Assembly (NCBI GenBank): GCA_964035545.1
Contig: OZ037767.1
Span: 175,001 to 237,000 of the forward strand
Direction of reading: 5' to 3'
Length of the DNA stretch: 62,000 bases
From: Bugula neritina
Lineage: Eukaryota; Bryozoa; Gymnolaemata; Cheilostomatida; Bugulidae
Position 1 is the stretch's first letter; each line of letters begins with the position of its first letter. Shown one piece after another: positions 42,216 to 53,100 of the stretch. The position numbers and the translations under genes were made by a program. The notes under the pieces were generated by a model, which was not told the DNA's origin, ran no database searches, and worked only from the letters and a program-made list of their open reading frames with translations.

Positions 42216-45200
42216 ATGGCTCAAAGTGACAATGGGCCCCGAATTGCGGCAACAGAAGAAAATAAGAAGTCAACATGGGCGGAATTTACACAGGAAGTTA
42301 CAATGCATGGTATCCGTTACGTACATCTAAGTAACTTACACCCTGTGACTAAGTAAGTATATCGCAATGCATGGTATACATGCATGCTAAGTAGGTGAAT
42401 ATTAGACATGTACATCTGACCAGCCTACATGCGAGTTGCTATGTAGCCGCATCACTCTCCAATGACATCACAGCGAGTGTGTGATGACATCACAGCGGGT
42501 GTGTGATGTCATCACAGCGAGTGTGTGATGACATCACAGGGAGTGTGTGATGACATCACAGCGAGTGTGTGATGACATCACAGCGGGTGTGTGATGACAT
42601 CACAGCGGGTGTGTGATGACATCACAGCGAGTGTGTGATGACATCACAGCGAGTGTGTGATGACATTACGGAGATCTCACAGTTATGTTGAACACTGTTG
42701 TAGAATTATTTGGCTGGCAGCAATTCTCGGAATGGTCTCCTACGCCGTTTTTGCATCCTGGGACGTGATTGATGCTTATAGTAGAATGACAACATTCGTG
42801 AAGTATAAGAATATCAAAGTTACGGAGCTGCAGGTCGTATTGAAACTCATTTCATGAGAGTATTTCTGTGTATTGTGACTCAGTCTCCACTCTGGTCATG
42901 TAAGTTATGTTAGTAAGTTATGTTATGTGTTTCAGTTACCCACCGTGCTTCTCTGTAACAACAATGCCTTCTCCAGGACATCTGTGAGAGATGCTATAGT
43001 AAAGCACAAGTTCACTGGTTTAGACGTCTATCTGAAGAACCTGTTTAGTCAGGGACAGTCAGTTACCTTAGTGTAAGTCACCTCAGTGTAAGTCACCTCA
43101 GTGTAAGTCACCTCAGTGTAAGTCACCTCAGTGTGAGTCACCTCAGTGTGAGTCACCTCAGTGTGAGTCACCTCAGTGTAAGTCACCTCAGTGTGAGTCA
43201 CCTCAGTGTGAGTCACCTCAGTGTGAGTCACCTCAGTGTGAGTCACCTCAGTGTAAGTCACCTCAGTGTAAGTCACCTCAGTGTAAGTCACCTCAGGGTA
43301 AGTCACCTCAGTGTAAGTCACCTCAGTGTGAGTCACCTCAGTGTGAGTCACCTCAGTGTGAGTCACCTCAGTGTGAGTCACCTCAGTGTGAGTCACCTCA
43401 GTGTAAGTCACCTCAGTGTGAGTCACCTCAGTGTAAGTCACCTCAGTGTGAGTCACCTCAGTGTGAGTCACCTCAGTGTGAGTCACCTCAGTGTGAGTCA
43501 CCTCAGTGTAAGTCATAGCTGATTCTGTATCTGCACATACCAACTCTGTATCAGCAGATGACCCATTATCTCCTCTCCACAGGAACTGGAGTGACCCAAA
43601 GTACCACAAGCTAAACTCTTTGTCCAGTCAGCAACTGGAACAGCTGATGTTTGACCTTTCACCTCCCGATATTTTCCTCTATGCCTCGTTTAAGTTTCAG
43701 CCAGTTTACGACTATCAGGCGACGAAGTATTTCACTAGAGTTATGACAGACATTGGTGAGACTTCTTTGCTACAGTGTATATCATATACTGTATTACAGT
43801 GTATATTATATACTGTATTACAGTGTATATTATATACTGTATTACATTGTATATTATACTGTATTACAGTGTATATTATACTGTATTACATTGTATATTA
43901 TATACTGTATTACAGTGTATATTATATACTGTATTACAGTGTATATTATACTGTATTACAGTGTATACTATACTGTATTACAGTGTATATTATACTGTAT
44001 TACAGTATATATTATACATGATGTACTTAGTACTACTGATTGTTAGGCGTCTGTCACCAGTTCAATGCAGACGGTAAGTATACGGCTCATTCTACCGGCA
44101 AACACGACCAGCTGGACTTGATTCTCACAGCCGGTGTGGACGCCTACTATGTCGGCCCCAACGCTATGTCAGATGGTTTCACGGTGGGTTCACAGTCTAA
44201 TACGTATCTATAGATAGTCATATACAAGTATATATTATATATAATACGTATCTATAGATAGTCATATACTAGTATATATTATATATAATACGTATCTATA
44301 GATAGTCATATACAAATATATATTATATATAATACGTATCTATAGATAGTCATATACAAGTATATATTATATATAATACTTATCTATAGATAGTCATATA
44401 CAAGTATATATTATATATAATACGTATCTATAGATAGCCATATACAAACCTGGAGAGGTGCCAGTTATAGATAAAGATGCTACCATAGGAGTCACTCCGG
44501 GAACAAGTACCAGGATATCCATGAGTTTGCAGCAGGTAACCTATATACCTACTATATACTTACTATATAATTACTATATACTTACTATATACTTACTACT
44601 TACTCTACTTACTACTTATTGAGTACATTAACCAGTTAGTTACACTAGTCTAAGTCTCAGTTTTGTCTCCCCAGAATCGAGGGACCACAGTTCTGGACGG
44701 CAGAAGGAAAGTCAAAAGATGCTTTGATATCTGACCAGTCATAACTTCTGTACTATTTGTTGATACTGCCCTTTGACTGGCTGTTGTAGATACAAAGGCA
44801 GCCGCCCCCTGCTGACAACAACACTGCTGACTGTTTTGATACTGAGACTAAACCCAACCCCCTCAGCTTCTACCCAGAGTACTCTTACAATGCCTGCGTG
44901 AGAGAGTGTCAGGCCAACTACTCCATTGAGAAGTGTGGCTGTCGTCACATATTTCATCCAGGTATTGCATCATATTTCATCCAGGTATTACATCATATTT
45001 CATCCAGGTATTACATCATATTTCATCTAGGTATTGCATCATATTTCATCTAGGTATTGCATCATATTTCATCCAGATATTGCATCATATTTCATCTAGG
45101 TATTGCATCATATTTCATCCAGGTATTACATCATATTTCATCCAGGTATTACATCATATTTCATCCAGGTATTACATCATATTTCATCCAGGTATTACAT

Positions 45201-46467
45201 CATATTTCATCCAGGTATTACATCATATTTCATCCAGGTATTACATCATAGCCATATGTCTGCCACTGTAGGTTATGTTTGTAGCTGTAGGAGGTGCAGA
45301 GATCTGTGATGCGCAGACACTGATGTCTTGCATCGTCTATTCCCCAGGTACGTGTGCATATAGTCGTCTATTCCCCAGGTACGTGTGCATATAGTCGTCT
45401 ATTCCCCAGGTACGTGTGCATATAGTCGTCTATTCCCCAGGTACGTGTGCATATAGTCGTCTATTCCCCAGGTACGTGTGCATATAGTAGGTTAGACCTA
45501 ATAATTACGAAATAATGGTAAGTAATATACTAAATAGTCCTAATGTATTTAGTCTTTCATTATATGACTATCAATATTCAGTAATATAATATCATTACAA
45601 TTGTATATATTATATATCATAATCATATCTCCTATGATAGATGCAGACGGAGCTCATCAATACCTCCACGACGTCTGCAATTGTAAGGAAACTTGTACTG
45701 AAACTTCCTACAACGTGCAGACAACTTCTTTCAATTTTCCTAATCGTCTGTACGCAGAGGATTTCTATGGAGATAGAAATGGTACCCCTTCTATATTCTA
45801 TAATATACTTACACGTTACTCTGTCTATATTCTATATTATGCTTATACGTTACTCTGTCTATATTCTATAATATGCTTATATGTTACACTGTCTATATTC
45901 TATAATATGCTTATACGTTATACTGTCTATATTCTATAATATGCTTATACGTTACACTGTCTATATTCTATAATATGCTTATACGTTGCGTCGTCTATAT
46001 TCTACTAAATTTTCATACATTTAAGTGTTTGTCTTATTCTAATATACTTTGGGTTGCAGTGACTTACGAATGGATAAAATCCAATATTCTACGAGTTGAA
46101 ATTAGTTACAAGTCACTCAGCATTGACTTCCATAAGGAACACTTTACCTACACTTGGAGAGACGTGATTGGTGGGTTGCTAGGCTATGATATGGCTATAA
46201 TATTCATCTCATACTATCTTCTTGTATACAGGTAATATCATGCAGGTAAACGTTCACTGTACTCTGCACCTAGTATCTTGTGTGTTGATAGGAAACCTGG
46301 GAGGAACTTTGGGTCTGTGTATTGGAGCCAGTCTACTGACAATCTGTGAGTTTATACAGTTTGGAGTATTCAGTCTCATCAGATGTATCAACAGGAAGAG
46401 AGAACAGGAGAGTAGAAAGAATGTAATACACGTACAGGTGGAACCTACCAAGGCTAGAGTCGGATAA
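42216..46467 (+). CDS. DEG/ENaC sodium channel subunit, gene D (intact)
   Basis: Complete degenerin/ENaC/ASIC-type subunit. Eleven exons: 42216-42352, 42704-42833, 42936-43072, 43583-43755, 44047-44183, 44434-44535, 44790-44961, 45285-45347, 45641-45781, 46060-46170, 46292-46467. They total 1479 nt, or 492 aa, with no frame break. The N-terminus MAQSDNGPRI leads to the His-Gly gating motif at 31-32 (EVTMHGIRYV). TM1 is about 47-67 (IIWLAAILGMVSYAVFASW). The extracellular domain has [45 protein letters not shown] and CNCKETCTETSY. The TM2 exon has GAS at 446-448, then a basic tail. It is the best-preserved member of the cluster and has an extra intron (exons 2/3) that B and C lack. It is convergent with gene E. 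Confidence 0.93.
42440..42670. repeat. 22-bp array, intron 1 of gene D
   Basis: About ten copies of GTGATGACATCACAGCGAGT plus GT, each with the palindrome TGATGACATCA (one copy TGATGTCATCA). Confidence 0.9.
43073..43520 (+). repeat. Donor-junction array, intron 3 of gene D
   Basis: About 30 copies of the 15-bp unit GTAAGTCACCTCAGT or GTGAGTCACCTCAGT, starting exactly at the exon 3 donor. Every unit supplies a strong 5' splice site and a CAG. Confidence 0.9.
43770..44030. repeat. Array of CAGTGTATATTATATACTGT, intron 4 of gene D
   Basis: Copies of a 19-24 bp unit with two length forms fill the intron. Confidence 0.9.
44190..44433 (+). repeat. Acceptor-junction array, intron 5 of gene D
   Basis: Five 44-bp copies that contain CTATAG then ATAGTCATATACAA, matching the real acceptor and start of exon 6 (CTATAG then ATAGCCATATACAA). 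Confidence 0.85.
44962..45250 (+). repeat. Donor-junction array, intron 7 of gene D
   Basis: About 12 copies of a 23-bp unit, GTATTGCATCAT then ATTTCATCCAG. Each repeats the last 11-13 bases of exon 7 (ATATTTCATCCAG) and the donor; each unit begins GT and ends AG. Confidence 0.93.
45348..45490 (+). repeat. Donor-junction array, intron 8 of gene D
   Basis: Four to five copies of a 31-bp unit starting GTACGTGTGCATATAG and ending TCGTCTATTCCCCAG. The latter is the end of exon 8, so each unit is a GT-AG bounded copy of the junction. Confidence 0.93.
45785..46000. repeat. Array of TATATTCTATAATATGCTTA, intron 9 of gene D
   Basis: About seven copies of a 29-bp unit. Confidence 0.9.
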
Positions 46468-47144
46468 CAACTTATACTCAATCAACAGATTCATGCAGTG
46501 ACAGTTTTAAATCACCATGACCTATTAGTAGATACAGGAGCATTAAGTGTATTTACTAAATTCAAAACTGTATAATGTATTGTGATATTATCTATTTACA
46601 TTGTAACAATACAATGTTTATTAACACTCTTTTCTAGCTATTCCATCAACATGTTCAGGATTATCCTAGAGTTAGACGACTCTGAGTATGACAGAACAGT
46701 GTGCAGTATTGGTACTGCTTTCAATAGCAATGTGCTTGAGTTTTATTATACCTACTTATGAATATACTATTGCTATATTTGTTATTCTGTATTATATTTA
46801 TTCTGTATTATATCTATTCCGTATTATATCTATTCCGTATTATATTACCAAGCAGATATACAAGAACAATATACATAATGGTATACATTAGATATTAATA
46901 ATACACTCTGAAGAGTTAAACAATTCATACAAATACTTACAACACTCCACTTTAACATACTTGTTAATCAATGCTGAATATAAATATGATAAACAATATT
47001 GGTTTGATGTCCAAAACTAGAGAGGCAGCATATTACACACACAATATGCAAATTTGGCAGCCCAGATATTGATCTGCTGTCCATTATCAGCTAACCAAAT
47101 ATTGGTGCTGGTACTTAGTCAGTGATGTATTGCCAATACGTCTG
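46468..47144. other. Convergent spacer between genes D and E
   Basis: AT-rich, with a short TATTCTGTATTATATCTATT repeat near 46790-46850; no gene seen. Confidence 0.6.
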
Positions 47145-50100
47145 CTAGTATTTCCTGTCAGGTTCCACCTGTACGTGTATTACATTCTTTCTACTCTCCT
47201 GTTCTCTCTTCCTGTTGAAACATCTGATGAGACTGAATACTTCAAACTGTATAAACTCACAGATTGTCAGTAGACTGGCTCCAATACACAGACCCAGAGT
47301 TCCTCCAAAATTAGCTGCCAATATACATAATACCACAGGCAATATACATAATACCACAGGCAATATACATAATACCACAGGCAATATACATAATACCACA
47401 GGCAATATACATAATACCACAGGCAATATACATAATACCACAGGCAATATACATAATACCACAGGCAATATACATAATACCACAGGCAATATACATAATA
47501 CCACAGGCAATATACATAATACCACAGGCAATATATATATAATATCACAGGCAATATATATATAATACCACAGGCAATATATATATAATATCACAGGCAA
47601 TGATTTGCAAACACCTGTACCTTCATTAATGCCTTTAAGATTCTCATCTCTCTACATCATTAAATTAATTCCTAACAAAATACTGTAAATATACTAATAT
47701 TATAGCACAAGACTTTGCACTAGCTTTAGCTATACCTTAGTTATGCAACAAATAGTATAGTATCATGTTACAGAAGGCTTTATAACAGGCACACACTAGA
47801 ATGAAGTGACAAATGAAACTCTACTATACATAAGTTTGCAAACTGACCAATCAAGTTAGCTGAGACAGAATAATTCTTAGAGACTAACCAATAGCATCGC
47901 TCCATGTGTATGGCAAGTATTCTTCAAGTAAGTTGTATGACATGGATTTGAAGTTGATAGTCAGTTGAATGAGGTTCTTCTTTAAGTCTTCCATAGTTGC
48001 TAAACACGAGAACACAACTTACAATAATATTATATAATATAGTATTCAGTGTATAATTATATTACAGTGTATATAATGTATATAGTGTATATATTATAGT
48101 GTATATAGTGTATATATTATAGTCATATAAACAAAACTCACTCTCACTATAGTTGAATGCTCGTCTGAAGAATTGTTCATTAGGAAATTTGAAGGTAGAC
48201 ACTTCTGTGGAGTAATATTCTTCGTCACAAGTATTTCTACATCTGCATGACTTCTTTAGAAACTCAATCTTCTCTGCGATGTCTTGAAAATACACATCAT
48301 CAGACTATGTGTCAGACTAGGTGTCAGACTAGGTATCAGACTATGTGTCAGGCTATGTATCAGACTATGTATCAGACTAGGTATCAGACTATGTATCAGA
48401 CTAGGTATCAGACTATGTACCAGACTAGATATCAGACTATGTGTCAGACTATGTATCAGACTATGCGTCATACTAGGTATCAGACTATGCGTCAGACTAT
48501 GTACCATACTAGGTATCAGACTATGTGTCAGGCTATGTATCAGACTAGGTATCATACTAGGTATCAGACTATGTATCAGACTAGGTATCATACTATGTGT
48601 CAGGCTAAACAAACCTCTCACCGACACTCTCAATACTTAAGTATAAAATACTTGACTCACCGCTAAATATCGTATCATGAGTTGAAGTGATCAGCTTATC
48701 CGGCTTACATATCTTGGCTCCATCAACAACTGTAAAATATTATTTTCATATGTTTATTTCTAATTGAATTCTTAACATGCTTTTAGAAAGATTGGTTAAA
48801 AGGTCATTTTTATCCACACTTGCATATTTTTATAAAATAATTAATTTGATTAAACACTTTCTAAATGTCAGTAAACAATTATTAGTTGAGTTTCTAACAA
48901 ATGATTTTAATATACACATACGAGGGTCATAAAAGTTTCTGCACCCAAACTTCTCAACGCTGTAGTTAGTAGAACATTCCCGATAACAGGCATTGTACGA
49001 GTAGTTAGGATAGAAGCTGAGGGGGTTGGACTCCATCTTAGTATCAAAACAGTCAGCAGTGTTGTCGTCAGCAGGGGGCGGCTGCCTCTTTATCTGTTAA
49101 CAAACGATATTTATTCAATTATTTTTCCCTATTCTGTTTTACCTGATATCTACCTTACCTGTTTTCCGTGATGTTCGAGAGTCATCATACCCTGTGCTGT
49201 TTAAGAGTTATCATACCTTGTGCTGTTCTAGAGTTATCATACCCTGTGCTGTTCAAGAGTTATCATACCCTGTGCTGTTCAAGAGTTATCATACCCTGTG
49301 CAGTTCAAGAGTTATCATACCTTGTGCAATTCGAGAGCTATGTTGACAAGAGTCCCGGGAGTAACGCCTACTATTCCATCGGCCATGATGTTTGGTATTT
49401 CTCCGGGCCTGTATATGGCAACCTAACAAGAAGCACTCAACTTTTAACTCAGTTATTCAGTTACACTATTAGCTACAAGTTTAGTCTGCCGAAACACTGA
49501 ACTGATAGAATATACCATTATAATTAGCTTGATTCACTGAGTAAAGTAGAGAGAAGGTAAATTATAGAGAAGGTAAAGTAGAGAGAAGGTAAAGTATAGA
49601 GAAGGTAAAGTAGAGAGAAGGTAAAGTAGAGAGAAGGTAAAGTATAGAGAAGGTAAAGTAGAGAGAAGGTAAAGTAGAGAGAAGGTAAAGTATTGTGATA
49701 GTTTTGTGGATTGTGAATGAAACTAGTGCTTTTACATGCTTGTATGAGAAACAAGGCGAGAAATAAGGTAGAAGGTAGATAATCTTTATTGTAGTATAGT
49801 CCGAGTGAATCAATGGTCTTTATCCAGCGAGCTCCAGTAGTAGACTGAACTATACTGGAACTCGCTGGCTTTTATATACATGCAGGACAAAGACATTCCT
49901 TTGTTTGCCGAGATCGGAGGCCCGAAATACCGAATATCGGCACTTTGGGAATCCGAAATGCCGAATCCGGCATTTCGGTACTTCGGTATTCCGATATGCC
50001 GAGAATCGGCATATTGGTGTTTCGGAGGACCGAAGTACCGATCTCGGCAACAAAGGACACACACACACAACATAATTTTACCACACACACCCCCCATCGG

Positions 50101-53100
50101 AAAGCATGCTTTCCGATAAAGAGGCGTACACAACACAAACACACAACAGGGAATGACACGACAATAAAACGCACAGTTGAAAGTAACACACGGAAAAGAA
50201 AAATATGGTAAACATGCAGTGACATTAATAATATAATGATAACAACAAAAAAAAACGGGGAAAATTTGTGCACACCAAGAAAAACAGAACATGAATAGGT
50301 ACATATATTACATGAAGAACTTACACACATATAATAAACAAACAAAGAAATAAGAATAGGAAAGAAAATACTATACAAATAGTCTCAGCGGCGGTCGCCA
50401 GATCGACCCCGCTCCAGGCGGCTAACTCGTCTCCGGAGTTGCCCCAGCTCCTCCTCATATCTGCGGAGCTGCCGGCGTAACTGGTGTACCTCCTCTGCCA
50501 ACTGAGCCGACGTCTGGTGCCTAGGGCGGTCGGTGGTACCACGGGCAGGACGTCGCTGGCGGTGCGTCTGCTTCTCGCCCGCCGCCGAGGGTCGGGGGCC
50601 CAGGTCCGATGAATCGGCCCTGGCACCTGGTCCGACCCGTGCCAGCATGACCCGAAGTGGCTGGGTGGCTGCCGGTTGGGGTGTCGCGGCGGGCTCCCCT
50701 TCTTCCTCCCGAACAGGCCTACACGCGGGGAATCCCAGGGCGAGAGCAGCCCGTTTGTGAGGATCCGCCACGTGTGGCAGCACCAGGTCCCGAAATTCGG
50801 GAAAGGAGGCCTGGTCTACAGCAAACGTGTAGCCCGTGTGGCAGTGAGCTATGCGTTGATGTCTCAACACATAGTCTCTCTGGTAGGAGAACTCCCCACA
50901 CGGGCAAAACACGTTGATGTAGTGCTGTGGGGCGTGTACGCGCAACCGCCGTGCAGAGGAGAATTTCCTCTTACACTCATGGCAGATGCGGTTGCCCGGC
51001 TCACCGCAAGCATCACCAATTTTCAGATTGGTGGGTCCAGTCACCCAATACTGGCGGGCGACCAGGGCCCGAGGCAGGGCCAGTATTGGGGAGTTGTCTT
51101 CTTCTGCTGGCAGGTGGTCGCCGTGTAGGATGCCCTGCTCCTCCCCGGCCGTGAGCTGAAGCTCGACCGGTTTGGGGTCAGGGCCACTAACGATGGCGGA
51201 ACACACCTCTGTGGAGGAGGTGGCGGCCTGCTGGCTGTTAGAAGCCAAAGCAAGGGCCGGTGGGAGAGGGGAGTCGGACTGACTGGCCTCCTCATTGTCC
51301 ATACGCTCCTCTAGAACAGATAGTAGAGGCTGTGAGAAGCCGGTTTCACTATCGCCGAAATTCGGCACAGGTGTGTATGGAGTTAAGTTAAAAACCGAGG
51401 GCCGAGGTGTATCGCAGAAATTGACTGAGCCTACATCATGATTTAACAAAGTATCAATGGCAGAGTCATCTCCAAGATCCATCTCGGCCTCCGGTTCTAA
51501 GAAATCAGAACCAAGTAAGTCTAGTAAAGACCAGTCTACTTTAGTTTGACTAGACTCCGCAACTGGAGGACCTAATCTAGAAGAAATACCTGATTGCGTA
51601 TCTGGTAAAGTAATTCCCATAGCTGCTGATAGCGTGTGGAGAACAGTGATAAAATCAAAATGAGTATTAGAATCAGAATTTAGCTTGAGCTGCAACTGCC
51701 GTGCGAGTTGTGTGAAATCAGAATGAGAAATGGCCGAACCTCGTGTTTCAGAAGTTTTACCTGCTGAAGCCCGAGTTGCGTGGCTCGTGGGAATTTCCCC
51801 CGGATTTCGAAAAGACAACTCGCGTGATCGAGTGTCTTCCGAAATTCGGTCGGCCATTTCTTCTTCTTGGTGGAATTCTCCGGGGTGATGGAGGGAATTT
51901 CCAACCAAGATGGGGTGGTAGTCAGTGTGGGGGGGGTCGTCCTCAGGAGGGGGCCCCTCCAGATGCCCTACAGCATAGTCTGCCAGGTACCTGGGAGGTC
52001 TTCTTGGCCGCTGGCTCCTCTCAAGTGGAACAGGCACTGGTGGTGTTGGTGGCTCCTGGGCTGCCCTAGTAGGGGGGTCCCCGTCTTCACCCCGTACGGG
52101 GGTGGGGGTGTCCTCCCCCGGGAAGGATTGTGATCCAAGGGCTTGCCGCTGTTCCTGCTCCCGCTCCGCTCTCTGCTGCCGCTCCAGCTGCTCTATCAGG
52201 GCGGCCTGCTCCTGGTCCGTCTCCCTGGGGACTATAATCTCCACCTCTCGGGGCTGGGTGGCCCGTCCACGACGGTTGGGCTGACGGTGGGGCTCCAGGA
52301 GGGGTGGAGCCTGACCCACCGCGTCTGGGCTGGCATGGTAAGGTTTGAGGCGCTGCTCGCTCTAGACAGAGATCTGTCCAGAGCGCTCCACACGGTATGT
52401 GTGGTTGGGCAGCACCTCCACTACACAGTAGGGGCCGACGAACTTAGGCTGAAGCTTAGCCGACTGTCCGCGTCGCCTACGGTAGCTCACCATCCAGACC
52501 CAGTCTCCCACTTGGTACAACGGGGGCTCCTCCGAGTCCTCTGTGCGGGTCTGCCACTGCTGGGTGCGCAGCGCATCATGAGCTTTGCCCATGATGTCCA
52601 TCAGACCCTCCACATATTCGTGTACCGGTGACTCGGGGGCAGGAACATGGTACGTCAGGTGTTCCGGGACCCGCGTCTCTCGACCTAGCATCAGGAAGTT
52701 TGGGGTCTCCTGCGTGGCGGAGTGTGGTGTGCTGCGGTAAGCCCGCATGATCTGCGGCAGCACCACGTCCCATTCTTCCTGACCTCGACCAAGCAGCAGG
52801 CTCCGGAGCGCGTCACCCAACATCCTGTTGTTCCGCTCGACGACTCCGTTCCCTTGCGGGTGATATGGGGTGGTCCGGCTCTGGTTCACCCCCCATATCC
52901 GGCAGAGGTCTCCCATGAGCTGGGACTGGAACTGGGCACCCTGGTCCGTATGTATCTGCTCGGGCAAACCGAGGTAACAGAACACATGTTGGTCCAGGGT
53001 CCGGGCCACCGTGGGGGCGGTGGCGTCTGGAATAGCCAGAGCATCCGCCCACCGGGTAAAGTGGTCCGTGAGCACCAGTATCCAGGTGTTCCCTCTGGCG

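Noticed and set aside
44660-44760. Extra exon in gene D after CCCCAG at 44674
   Set aside because: It would break the phase between exons 6 and 7. The acceptor at 44789 gives the exon shared by all paralogues (172 nt).
49880-50119. Short ORFs within the LTRs
   Set aside because: They arise from the palindromic repeats on both strands and are duplicated in each LTR.
50385-52319. Third frame of the retrotransposon as an env gene
   Set aside because: No signal peptide, membrane segment or furin-like site. It is in frame with pol and begins with a pol-tail motif.
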